From Agriotes lineatus (taxonomy: Eukaryota; Arthropoda; Insecta; Coleoptera; Elateridae), in contig OW679200.1 in NCBI GenBank assembly GCA_940337035.1, positions 21,059,090 through 21,123,089 on the forward strand: a stretch of DNA of 64,000 bases. Reading direction: 5' to 3'. The notes beneath the pieces are model-generated. The model saw only the letters and a list, made by a program, of their open reading frames with translations. It did not search any database and had not been told where the DNA came from. Shown piece by piece: positions 17,141 to 29,159 of this stretch (position 1 is its first letter; the number at the start of each line of letters is the position of its first letter). Made by a program: the position numbers and the translations under genes.

Positions 17141-18585
17141 AAATGAAACCTGTATACTGTGTGTGTTGGACGCTAGTTGACTAAAATCTTGCTACAAAGA
17201 CTTGATGAACAGGAGCCTCTTTTTCGCGTGTATAATAAGGTAGTGGAGGTCGGTAATTTTGTAACCGACTTAACAAATTAATTGTTTCATCTGCTTCAAT
17301 TCTAGAGCTGTTCCTTTTTCCACTGCTTTTGTTGCTTACAATTTGCATTGCCTCCTAATTCTTACACTCACTATTTGTGTAACATATTGCATGACGGTTA
17401 AAGATTTCGCCTTTTCCTATTTTACCAATTAACTCTACCTTTAGAAACCTTTTTCTTTTTATCATGATTTTTTATATTTTTGTGTCGTGATTTACTCGAT
17501 ATATATTTCTTGGTTATTCTATTTTTTAAACTTTTTCAACATTTTTCTGTGGCTCTATAGTTTAAATACGTATATACGATACAATAACATTTTTTATAGC
17601 AAATTGCTTTCTGGGGTATGGTATTTTACTACATATTTCTCTGACGCTATGCCGTGGTCGTCGATTTAAACTTGACGTTTCGCTGATCTGACAACCGATA
17701 TATTACAAATTATATGGTAGTAATGTCCTCATTCTAATATTGTAATTTAATATTTGCAAATCTTGATAAGCAATTGAATCTTTTATACTTTTATATACCT
17801 TTCTTAAATTACGTTGTAGTATATTTACTAGAAATACATTTTTGTTATTTAAAACATCTATTACAACAATTAAGAATACTAATGTCAAGCATTTATTTTA
17901 CTCTCTTTATGTTACAAGTACGAAATTAAGGACTTTTTTGGACGAGCTGCAGTTTATGGCCGAGCGAGAGCAGCGTTTATCTCTAAATAAAAAAGCGTTC
18001 CCATGGTAACAAACAGTTCTTTTCGATTCATGGATACGACTTATTTGCACTTTCCTAAATTAATGGCAATTGACTCTACGTTGCCTGGATGAAAGTTCTT
18101 TAACCCAAACTACTTTTGAAGAATCGACAAAGACGAGTTGAAACTTGCTGTAAACATTTCCCTTTAGCAATTTTGTATCCGTTAGAAGATACAGCCCATC
18201 GGCATTATTCCGAACGCGTATTTGGGAAACGAAGCCTATACTTCAACTACTGCTGAATAGATAATGATATTTCACCTGATAACCGCTAAGGATAATTTAC
18301 GCTTTGGGGTGAAAATTCTTCACCTCGTTTCATAACTTATACAGCTCTTAAATGGACACTTTAAGCTCTCTAATTAGTGCAGCGCTGATTAATAACAATT
18401 ATCGATAATTAGTTTTCCAATTTGAAGTCAATTTAGACTGAAGTTACATGAAGCTGACGTAATACGTGCGTTTAATAAACCCTGTACTGATTACTTTTAA
18501 ACTGATGCAAGTTTTGACACAATCTACTTACAACGTTGTAAACTCACACATATTTATTGTAAAAATTCTAAAGGCATTGTATATA
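17141..18585. other. Intronic DNA, nothing recognised
   Basis: AT-rich; only short chance frames. No repeat partner noticed in the window. Confidence 0.4.
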
Positions 18586-19318
18586 CAGGGTGTCAACAAT
18601 TTTATTAGACAAGTCATAACTTCTAGAGTATTAGGTATATCAAAATGAGATTTGGTATGGACAAATGGTATAGGGGGAGGAGAGTTTTCGCATATTTTTC
18701 ACTTTCTGGTCACTTCCGGTTTTACCGGAAATGGCTCCGGTTTCGGTTTCGAATTTTCAAATTAAACACCCTGTATATTTGTATATTTTTGGATTTCTGA
18801 TACAATTCTCGATCAGAATGTGACATTTTAGACATTTTTTAAGCCTACTTGATTTTTTTAGAGACACTTTTAGTATTGCATATAGGTGGCCATGATTGGA
18901 CGCAAACTAATCTAAGGACCTCAGGTGATGTCAGAAAATTACAATCGCAAAGTTTTAGTGATTAGTATGATAGATAGGAATAAGACAAGTTGACAAAATA
19001 ACATTTTCGTGTCTAACTATTTTTTTTTAAATGGCGACCCTTTTTTGACAAGCACTTTCCGAAACGAGGATATTTTGGCCAATCTAACGATACTAATTTA
19101 TTTGCGATTGGATTAAAAATAAGCTCATAAATTAAATATTTCTCAGCAAAATACTGGATAATAATTTATTTTCTTTTGTCAAGTGTGCCATAGATAGCCA
19201 AGATGCATAATACCTATCCTCTCCCTATACCATTTAGCTACGAGTATACCAAATCTCATTTTGATACACTTAATACTCTAGAAGTTATGACTTGTCTAAT
19301 AAATTCGTTGACACCCGG
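18586..19318. mobile_element. Mariner-type MITE with long inverted repeats
   Basis: Ends CAGGGTGTCAAC and GTTGACACCCGG, each next to a TA dinucleotide (target duplication TA). The inverted similarity continues for ~100 bp (ATAACTTCTAGAGTATTA against TAATACTCTAGAAGTTAT). 733 bp, no transposase frame. CAGGGTGTC-type ends and TA duplication are known for Tc1/mariner-derived MITEs. Confidence 0.75.
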
Positions 19319-20430
19319 TATAGTAAGAATGGATTTAATTTTGTGTACTAGTGAAATTTCTTCTCTGAAAGAAATCCTTCAACGTCTATCAGGTTGACTA
19401 ATTTTAAGGTTTTATTTAACCATCTTCTACAACAATTACTGATGAATAGTTATTTCCTAAAATACTCGATATCTTTAGGTGCAAACCAAAAACCGCATAA
19501 ATTTAAATGTTATTTCATATTTAGAATTTGCTTAATTTTATGAGAAACTAACTGACCCGGCAAACGTTGTTCTGCCCAAAAATAATTTGCCTCTGAAACC
19601 CCGTTTCACCACTATAGGGTTTTAATTTTATGTCATGTCCACCGTCTTGGACTTAAAAACAAATGCCATTTTCGCAATCAACGTCCCAAAAACCCCCAAT
19701 AACGACACCCATGTTGAGTTTTAGTCTTATTTACCCCATTTCACCTCCTAAGGGGTTGATTTTCGGAAAATCAGAAAATACGTGTTTGTTTATTTGTTTT
19801 TAGGAGTACTCTTACGAAGTTTCAAGTCGAAATGTCTATTTAATATTATTTTTATATACAAAATTGGAACCCCCAGTTTACCCCTTTAGGGGTTGAGTTT
19901 CGAAATATCCTTCTTTATTCCTTGTATACATCATAAATGGAACCTATGTGCAAAATTTCAGCTTTCTAGATCCCAGAGTTTGGGCTGGGCGTTGATGAGT
20001 CAGTGAGTCAGTACTTCTATTCTTATATATAAGTTACTCATAGAAAAGAAAAATATTCTTCAGAGTCGTCGTTAAACGAATATGGAAAACAATAAAGTCA
20101 ATTTTATTGCACCGTGCTAATTACTAACGAACCGTTCTGATGGTTTCGTTTATATTATACACATTTTGTTTATGTACTTAAAACCAACTTTAAAGTAATC
20201 CTTTGTTTAAATAAAACCAATAAAGGAATAGTATATTGTGATAAAGCTGACTTGTTTATTTTCAAAGAAATATTTGGTACTGCATAAAAGATTCTTAATT
20301 AATGACTGCAGAGAATTATTAATTAAATGAAGAATTGCTGTTAATTATTTCCAATTTTACTCACCGTAACCACCAATAATCAAAAGTATTATTTCAGTCA
20401 AATCCCTAGCCTATTAATTGAAGGAGTGAA
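19319..20430. other. Intronic DNA, nothing recognised
   Basis: AT-rich. A stretch near 19,560-19,980 (GTTCTGCCCAAAAATAAT..., CCCCTTTAGGGGTTGA) repeats short blocks internally and may be an old element, but no ends were found. Confidence 0.35.
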
Positions 20431-21070
20431 ATTCATAGGAAAAATTGTGTAAAGGGATTTACTCAAAACTTCCCTCGCAAGTGGACGTTTTGAATAATTT
20501 CAAAATCAAAGGAAACTAGGGCTAAAAATATTTTCACGTAATGGTGATGCAAATTAAATAAATTTTTAAATAAAATAGTTTACCACGGGTCAAGTAGGCC
20601 TTCGCTGCCTGAGCCATCGGGACGCTTCGAATTCCTGAAATCCAGCAGCATTTAACGTAACGCACTTATTTGTTGCTCTTTTTTGTCTCGTATAACATTT
20701 ATCCTGTACCTGTTGGCTCCCATTTTTGGCAAAGATAAAGCCTGCAGTATATACAAATTACTACTTTTATATATTTCTCAGTTAAAACGGAAATAAACAA
20801 CATTTTATTATTTTAAGGTGTTCACCCTGTATATATTTGTCTGAAATTTTCTCGGTTTCATGCCACATAGATATATAATGTGTATGAAAGATATAGTCTT
20901 CTCCAAAAACTAGTTAAGTTATACCGCCAACAGACAAACAGACAGACAGATGGAATTGAGACATGTTTTTTGTCATCTAGGGACCCTGAAACTTGCAGAT
21001 TTGAAGAAATCTCAGCAGGTGATTTTTCGCTATTACAATACTGTATTCGTCTTTTAGATAAGGAATTAAA
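20430..21070 (-). repeat. Dispersed repeat D1, copy 2 (inverted)
   Basis: Reverse-orientation partner of the repeat at 11,546-12,200. It carries ACTTCCCTCG at the left, CACCCTGTATATATTTGTC, a CAGACAAACAGACAGACAGA tract and CATCTAGGGACCCTGAAAC. Diverged and with indels. Confidence 0.6.
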
Positions 21071-21172
21071 AAGACAAGATGATAAAGAGTATAAAGCCTT
21101 TCACAAATTGAAATTGAAGTTATTGCACAATATAGTTCTGAATTAGTAGCAGCTAAATATATTGAATAATAG

Positions 21173-21932
21173 TAATTCATTATACAAGACGATGAAGTTA
21201 AATTTTATCCACGAGTGAATCGTTAATGATTCAAGAGTGGATAGAAGTAACTTTATCGTCGTGTATAATACAATTTTTTTTTTCTATAGCAAGAACTTTA
21301 ACAATTTCAAAAGAAAATAAGGACAGTCAATCACATTTCAAAATGTCAGTAGCTAGATTGGGTTGCTACGATAATAAGAAGCTGTCATATTTAATTTAAA
21401 CAAAAGTTAGAAAATTAAATTACTTTTTTCTATAGCACATGTTAAAGTGTGCTTTTATCAACTCAAAACAAAAGGTCAAGTTTTACTTTAACAGCAAGGG
21501 TAGATAAAGTAGCACTTTAACATCAAGGATAGATAAAGTAATTTAATTTTCTAACTTTTGTTTAAATTAAATATGACAGCTTCGTATTATCGTAGCAACC
21601 CAATCTATCTACTGACATTTTGAAATGTGATTGACTGTCATTATTTTCTTTTGAAATTGTTAAAGTTCTTGCTATAGACAAAAATATTGTATTATACACG
21701 ACGATAAAGTTGTTTCTATCCACTCTTGAATCATTAACGTCTCGACTTCGTCTCGACGTTAAACGATTCACTCGTGGATAAAATTTAACTTTATCGTTTT
21801 GTATAATAAATTACTATTACCTATCCTTGATGTTAAAGTGCTACTTTATCTACCCTTGCTGTTAAAGTAAAACTTGACCTTTTGTTTTGAGTTGATAAAA
21901 GCACGCTTGAACATGTGCTATAGAAAAGATAC
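21173..21932. repeat. Interleaved inverted repeats, order A-B-A'-B'
   Basis: A (~21173-21421) is the reverse complement of A' (~21536-21816). B (~21422-21540) is the reverse complement of B' (~21812-21932). Anchors: ACGATGAAGTTAAATTTTAT with AAAATTTAACTTTATCGT for A, and AAGGGTAGATAAAGTAGCAC with GTGCTACTTTATCTACCCTT for B. A' carries an extra small hairpin (GTCTCGACTTCGTCTCGAC) absent from A. No ORF. Confidence 0.75.
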
Positions 21933-22361
21933 AATTTTATATTATGCGTGGTTATTGTAACAGTAAAACCAAATAACAAAGTGCAACTGAGTAGCTAAAT
22001 ATTTCTGTATATGACTGTCACACTGGAAATCTGTAGTAGCTTACATTTTTTATTAGTTAGTAGCTATTAAAAAAATGAACCACGCTGTTTGAAAAATAAT
22101 AATTGTTAATATATTTCGAATGCTAAAAACAATCGTATCCACACATACAACATGGATAAGTAAATATTTGTAACAGTTGTTTCAGAAGTGCGTGTTATAA
22201 CTAGGGTGACCAACTTTCAATTTATATAATCCCTGAGATCCTTCGTGAGTAAAAAAAGGTTTTCTTCAATGAGAAATACAGAATGTTCATAGAAAACAAA
22301 AAGCAAGCAGACAAAAACAATGTTTTTATTCCTTACTATTAATGATTAGCAAATATAATAC

Positions 22362-23190
22362 AGGGTGTAACTCAAATACTTGCCCATAATGTACTTCACA
22401 GATTGGCCAAGAAAGTTCATATCAGCATAGTTTCAATTCTCAACCTTTACGGAAATACTAATGGGGGGGGGGGGGGGGTAAAATGAGGTTTATATCATTT
22501 TACTGTAAATTGGGAAAGGATATTCATATGAAAATTGGCAAATGATTTCTACCAGTAGAAGTCTTTTTCATGAAATGGTTTTTAATTTTTACCTACGACT
22601 TTAAAAGATTAAAATTAGCAACTCGTACAACTGTTTTTATTAAAAATTCTTAACGGACAAAAAGTTGGTTAAAACCTTTTCAAAACATTTTTTACTTGAA
22701 AACATTTTTAGTTTTTTCTTAAAGCCAATAGTTTTTCACAAAAAAAATACATTATGGGTTAGAACTTCAACACCATAAAGCCATATACAGTTTACAGTTT
22801 TTTTAATCTTAACTAAGGTAAGTCTTCTTGGGTAGAAAATATCTCCCTGTCTGAATGCATAATGTCATATGTGCAGTTACCAGAGCCATTTCCTTTTCCC
22901 TTTTTTAACTTAACTGTTGTAAGAACTGGTAATATTGTTTGTTGTTTTTTTTTTGTATATTATTTAATTTTCACTTCTATTAATGATTTTTTTGTCACAA
23001 ATACTGCACAAATATCAATAACGCTATTTGTAGTTGAAAAAAGTTAATAAAGGCATTAATAATAATAATAATAATTGCAATATATTTTCCCAATTTTCAG
23101 TAAAATAACAAAAATCCTATTTCAACCCCTCCCTCCCCTAATATTTCCCTAAAGGTTAAAAATTGAACCTATGTTTAAATGAACTTCTTT
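22362..23190. mobile_element. Probable MITE with internal inverted repeats
   Basis: ACAGGGTGTAACTCAAATAC marks a mariner-like left end. AAGTTCATATCAGCATAGTT, a CAACCTTTACGGAAATA block and a poly(G) run (~22,465-22,481) pair with CCCCTCCCTCCCCTAATATT, CCTAAAGGTTAAAAATTGAA and AAATGAACTTCTT at 23,125-23,185. The right terminus is not clear. Confidence 0.5.
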
Positions 23191-24846
23191 TCTCAAGTTG
23201 TGACTAAATCCGCCGTTAAAATTATGCCAAGCCATATACACACATACAGGGTCCCGAAATGATGCGGGGCCGGAATATATTTCTAAAAGTATGAGAGTTA
23301 CATTTGTTTGGATACAAGTTGTAGGTACAAAAATGGTACACATTAATGAAATGTCTTCATTGTACTGGTTTGCTCACAAAAGTGTGGCGAACCAAACCTA
23401 CTCTTTTTTTTAAATAGAATGCCCTATATTTAAGTATAATAAAAAGTTGTATGGGCATTCTCAACCAGGGGTAGGCGTACGTCTAATAAGGGTACAAGGA
23501 TGGTTCCAAGGGGCACGCCTGGTTGTTTATTCAGAATGGTGAACTTTATTTGTTTTGTTTAAAAACAAATAGCTATATTATAGAACCCTTTTTCTGCAAT
23601 GCGAAGCAATTTTGTCTTATCCACAAATGAAGAAATGGAACTGATCGATATTTCTTGTGATATGGCGGACAAAGAAAAATTGAAACCTTTCCAAATATAG
23701 CCGATAAAGCAGTGAGAAGGCTTTTGTCATTTCTAATTTAGTAGGGATTTATGCGAGTGTACATAAACCGCAATCCTCGACACTTCAGTGGTTATTAAGT
23801 TCCAGTTTACGTCGTAGAACCAAATTTTGAAAAAATCGCTGATAACTTGACATGTGTCTCATTAAATTTAGAAATATGATCCATATATTTTCTAATTTGA
23901 TTTACCAAAAAATATGTACTTGGTATTAATTTCCTAAATAATTGTTATGTTTGAGGAACTTACAGATTTATCTATTTTAAGAATATTTTTCTATTGTGTT
24001 TTTTCTTTGTTTAAATACGAGTATTGTTACTATTTTTCTGATTTAAATTACTAAAAATATAAATAGCATAGGCATTCTTTGTATTTTTTTTTAATTTTTG
24101 TAAACTACTCCCTTAATCATTAATGAAGATTTTTCATTTTGTAATAATAAAGCTTATGCTAATATTATACATAAAATAATCTTCAGGGGTACTTGAGAAA
24201 CAGCTAACATGCTATGGGATGCGTCAAGAAAAAAGGTTGAGAACCGCTGTTCTAAAGTTAACGATTTTATTTAAAAAAAACTGAATGTTATCTAAAAATG
24301 ATGTTTTTTTTTGTGAATTACTTTACGAGTGAGAAACGGTGCTTTTGATCGTTAATGCTACATAGAGTGCTAAAAATTTAAAAATTTAATAATTTCGGAT
24401 TTTTACCTCTGTATTTTTAAAACCCCTTCTAATGAGATTTCTTCTGATTTTTTTTTATTGTGCTCAATTCTACAGTTCAGTCTATTATATGCGAGTTAAA
24501 ACATAAAAAACAATATTAGCATCTCAAAAGTTGCTTTTTTAAAAGAATAATAAAGAAACCCATTTAAAATGGCAATTTAAACACTTAAATACTCCGAACA
24601 CAAAAAACAAGGAGGTTTGAAAAGAAAGATTTATCCATTATTGACTCAAGAGATTAGAATCACAAAAGAAAGAGAAATACAAAAGTAAATTACCTCCAGT
24701 ATCAAATAAAATTAGATTAAAAACAAAACGAATTCTCAAAAATTCTATACCTAATTGTATGAAATTTCCAAATATTTCTCACTGTTGCTGAATACGATTG
24801 AACCTAGAAAGAATCTAAATTAGCAGTTTTGCTTTTATAGTTATTA
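23191..24846. other. Intronic DNA, possible further MITE end
   Basis: ATACAGGGTCCCGAAATGAT near 23,245 resembles another mariner-type MITE terminus, but no matching right end was found. The rest is AT-rich. Confidence 0.3.
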
Positions 24847-24968
24847 AGGTACCAAGTGCATTATGAGTAAAATAAGAGCCCAAGATTGTTAGTGTACTAA
24901 CCGAGGGCTTTGGCCCGAGGTGTGTACAACAATCGCGGGCTCTTAGCTCATAATGCCCGTGGTGCCTT
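24847..24968. repeat. 122-bp hairpin with GGGCTTTGGCCC apex
   Basis: Arms AAGGTACCAAGTGCATTATG and CATAATGCCCGTGGTGCCTT, inner AAGAGCCC(A)AGATTGTT with AACAATCGCGGGCTCTT, apex CCGAGGGCTTTGGCCCGAGG. Same architecture as 13.6 and 14.4 kb. Confidence 0.75.
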
Positions 24969-27900
24969 CAAGGTTTTATGTCCTACCAATTTTTTTACCT
25001 AATTCATATTTATAATCAATTCATATAATTACTATGATATAGTATTTAAGATTGATCTAGTTAGCTGATCTAAGTTAGATTGGTGACATTAGCTGAGCTG
25101 TCATTAGTTTTTATTGTGACAGTGGTGCATAATTTTTGAAATAAAAGTTGTATCCATGGAAACAAATACTGTTAATTTTTCATAATAACCCTAGTGCTCT
25201 TATAAAGAAAATAATTGTCCTGGAGCGTTATTTTGTATCTAAGATACCTTAAAATAGAGTCATTAATTTCAATTAATGTACTGGTAGGACATAAACTATT
25301 AAAGGGTTGCATTCGAAATAAAATCCTACTACAATTTACGAAAAAGGTAAATAGTAAGAGTCAAGTTAATTTTAGACATTATTACAAAATTAGTGCAACC
25401 CGCAGAAATTATTAAGAAACCCGGAGCCCAGAGACGAAGTGTAGAAACCCCGAGACTCCGGGTGAAACCCTAAGAGGTGGTCACCCTAGTTATAACAGTA
25501 CTAATAGCCCCGCAATGGTTTGAACCCCACTGTTACGTGCCATATTAAAACAAGACGTTTCGTAGGCATTACTATTTGAAAAATGTAATGCCCTGTTTGT
25601 TCAACTGGTTAGCTCAGTGAACATGAAACCCCTTTAATTACCCCTACTTTAAAGCACATCGCAAATAAAACACAACAATGATTAAATTTCAGAATAGTCT
25701 TCATGCGATTTAGCTTAGATCTACTAGCACCAGTACGTTTAAAAATAAATGAAACGGCGTTATAACAAAACGATAATTGTCCTTAAAATCACAACACTTT
25801 ATATCTGTCTTTAAAAGCGCAACATTAAACATTCCCGAGTCCGTGTCCGACCGTGTTCATATTTGCATGGATAGAAACAGGGCACAACTTACACACATAA
25901 GCACATTTTTTATGCGCTATTACAACTCTGCTTAATGCGACCATGCCATCCAAACTTTGAATTTTGTAATTCTTGGAAAGTTTCTTACTGCAAGACTTTC
26001 GGACGCTTTTATGCATTTCGCCTTAAATCGATCTCGCACCATGCGCTCAGGAGTCGCAAGTACTTCCACTCCCAGTAAGGCTCGCGAGTAGGCTTGTACG
26101 TTGCGTTTATCGCTACACACAAGCAAATTTAACCGATGCAGATATAGCATCAGATCCGTGCAATTTGGATTATGCTAATATACTCTGATTCAATCTAATT
26201 AACAATAGAAAACATTTAGAAAAAAATGGTCCGATATTTAAATATGGAAATGAACCATACAGGCTAGGAAACCAGAGGCCCGTTTCAGTGTTCGTCACTT
26301 TTCACTTCCAGGCGCAGTGAAGTACATATTTTTAGCTAATCAAATAACTAAAAATGGGAGTTTATTAGCATAGCCATGAACATTTGAGAGAATAATTCAA
26401 AACTTCTCAAAAGTATCTTAAACTCCTAATAATAGTTTCGAACGACTTTTTAGCTAAAAATAATTATTTAGGTACAATTTTAGTATTGTTTCTTGTACTG
26501 ATTTTATTAATACACTAATTATCGTCATAAGAACTGTATTCTGGTAAGAAAGAGGTCGATAGAAAAGGCCCTGTTGTGCTGTTTTCAATGTATTTGTTTG
26601 TTGCTTTAATAGTGTAGACAAACCATTTAATTACATTTGACAATTAACCAGACTATCCATCATAGGTTAATAATTGTAAGCTGGAATGCTGACAGCACAA
26701 AATTTATACGCCAATTTTCAGAAATTTTTGTATTTACCGAAAGGAGTTTTGAATATAAACAACATAAGCCAATTGCTTTCATCGACACAGCCAAGGTCTA
26801 ACTCGCAGTATGGATAAATAAACTGATATAGGGTACCAAATATTAAATTACCAAACTATCTAGTGTTAATTCTGAAATATTTTCTTGAAGTAAGTCTACA
26901 AAATACTCCGGAACGGTTTCTTTCCGCTTCTCATTAGAGGAAAAACGGCAATGTTTTTTTTAACTTAAGAATCAGGTAATAGTTGTTTGATGCTAAGCCA
27001 GGACTGTAAGGGGAGTGCCTCGTCTCTTGTTACGTTTCGAAATCGTAATTAACTTGAGTATTATTTGATGTAAAATACATAGACGTGTAAAAGACCCTTC
27101 ATTGCAACACGGTCGCTGTGTAAACGCAGTATTGACGTTTGGAAAGGAATCTGTTTTACCGGCGGTGGAAACGGCTGGGTAACAATTTTGATTTGGATTT
27201 GCTTGTCCGCAAAAAGTAGCGTCCTTTTGTGATAGGATTTCTGTATATTTAATGGTGTTCCAAGCTTATCTCATGGCTTCAGATATGAATTATTAATTAA
27301 GGAAGCTTGCTGGCATGCATATTAAAGAATTGGACACTTTTTGGGCCCGCAATGTAAGATGGCTTAAGAAAGACAAAATTTCCTTGTATTGACTTCGCCT
27401 GTTACTAGACACACGTCACCTTCAGGGTGAAACATTAGAGTCATCTATAAGAATTCACTTCTTAAAAAATCACTCGAAGCTGTATGGGTTCCGGGCTCTA
27501 CACAACACCAGAAGAGTTTGGTTTGTGCTTCCGCTGTTTTAAGCTGTTTGGCGCCCTCCCGTTCACACCTTGAGGCCGCTTCTTCTAACCTTTTTTGGTG
27601 CCATAGATTATTACCGCAAGCTCAAGCGTAAGTAGTACAACTTAATAAATGATAGTTAATGATGTTTCGTACCAGAAATTTGGTAAAATAAACTGAATCG
27701 CACCTTTTATTAAATTGGATTGTGCAGAATATTTTAGCTAATGTATTTTGTTTTATTATAGAAAATAAAATCCCATTTAGCGAAGTATAGTATATTGTAA
27801 TACCAGTGTGGAAAGAATCCCATTGGAAATCGCAAGTGAAAATGAAACATGAGTAACTACGAATGTTCAATTCACATAAGTTTTTTTGATTTATCGGTTT

Positions 27901-28230
27901 TAGCCAATCATATGATTATCACTTGCCATTGGAGTGCAGAAAGTGGTGACGTAATATTGCAAAATGTGGTCGTTATTGTCTGCATGCAAATACGTACGGA
28001 AAGTGAGTACTTTCTGCATCAATTATGAAAAATATAAACAAGTTTTATTTTAAACTGTAGAAAAATTCTGTCTGGATCGAATTGTTGGAACTCCATCTTC
28101 ACTTGGCCACTTGCAAGCGATTAGTCTCTTATTTATGGTCTTAGCAAAATAAATGGGAAATGGTTGTCATTATTAATCCTCAGCAATTAGGATGCAGTAA
28201 CCCCCTTTGTTGTTTGTTCAGTATTGGATT
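24969..28230. other. Intronic DNA, nothing recognised
   Basis: AT-rich. A short block near 25,588-25,640 (CCCTGTTTGTTCAACTGGTT, then AGCTCAGT) recurs in diverged form at 37,010-37,050 and has an A-box-like AGCTCAGT, so an old SINE is possible. No genes seen. Confidence 0.35.
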
Positions 28231-28231
28231 T

Positions 28232-28648
28232 TCAGGTTGTTTTAATTTTTGGTTTCGCGGGTGGATGCAGAAGAGAGGAGTTAGCATTTCTGAGGACAAG
28301 CAATCTCATAAATGAAAGATCATGCTTTAGAGTCGTAATTCCGGATACCAAAACTAATACCAGTAGAGCATAACGGTTGGAGATATTGATGATATTAATT
28401 TGGTTCGGACTGTCAGAAATTACGTGGAACTTCAGCTTAAACATTGTTCCAATGGTCGCTTTTTCTTGGCATTCAACACTGATCGATGTACGAATTAGGA
28501 TATTGTGATGAATACAATAGAAAGTATTCCAAAAATGATTGCAGATCTTTTTGGGTTGCCTGATGCAATAGTAATTTACGTTACAAGACCGGAAAGTAGT
28601 GTTTTGTAGGTCGAACCAAATAGATTCCAGAGAGCCGTAGGCGAGCAC
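28232..28648 (-). CDS. Unrecognised 138-codon ORF
   Basis: Minus-strand frame with mixed composition (Cys, Asn and hydrophobic-rich), long for this AT-rich sequence. Residues near the middle read HVISDSPNQINIINISNRY; a Leu/Val-rich stretch (ALLVLVLVSGI) follows. No domain recognised. It may be a remnant exon of a transposable element or chance. No splice sites or neighbours support it as a gene, and it lies antisense inside the synaptotagmin-like intron. Confidence 0.2.
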   Translation of the reverse strand: MLAYGSLESIWFDLQNTTFRSCNVNYYCIRQPKKICNHFWNTFYCIHHNILIRTSISVECQEKATIGTMFKLKFHVISDSPNQINIINISNRYALLVLVLVSGITTLKHDLSFMRLLVLRNANSSLLHPPAKPKIKTT

Positions 28649-28649
28649 T

Positions 28650-28930
28650 GGAAACTTGGTGAGACAATTTCATTACTTCACTAGTGCGATAATAATGTTG
28701 TTACCGCACTCAGTGGGATAACAAGACCATTATACATCTAAAATGAGTGTGATATGGTATTACTTATTCCACGGTGATATATTAGTATATTATTATATGA
28801 GCGATTATGACAGCTTTTATTCACGAAGATGACATTTGAGTCACAAGCAGAAGGCCAATGGCGCCAGTCATCTGAGGGAATAATGGCCATAATCGCGAAT
28901 GTAATACGATATTTTATCTACTCCTATACG
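28650..28930. repeat. Palindromic element with two hairpins
   Basis: First hairpin TTGTTACCGCACT/AGTGGGATAACAA. Second hairpin (28,800-28,905) CGATTATGACAGC...AAGATGAC against GTCATCTGAGG...GGCCATAATCG. The element ends in ATATTTTATCTACTCC, like the flanks of the 13.8-kb palindrome, so a common family is likely. Confidence 0.55.
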
Positions 28931-28989
28931 ATATGAGTTTTGTGTTCATAATACCGAATTAAGACATTTGTGACAACTGTCAACTGCAA

Positions 28990-29135
28990 AAGTCATTTGA
29001 TATAAGAATGAATTTTATAATTGGCTGCAAAGTAGTGATTTATGAAAATAATTGGCTGAAAACCGTAAATTATGAAAATAGAATTTTATGATTGGTTGAA
29101 AGCAGTGAATTATGAATTCATAATTCACTACCACA
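28990..29135. repeat. Short degenerate tandem repeat
   Basis: Three ~40-bp units of the type ATTGGCTGAAAACCGTAAAT-TATGAAAAT, the last running into a small GAATTC-centred palindrome. Confidence 0.5.
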
Positions 29136-29159
29136 AATTATGACAGTTATTATTATAGA

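Noticed and set aside
22465..22481. Poly(G) run as a regulatory site
   Set aside because: It lies in a MITE arm and pairs with a C-rich stretch; simple homopolymer growth is enough to explain it.
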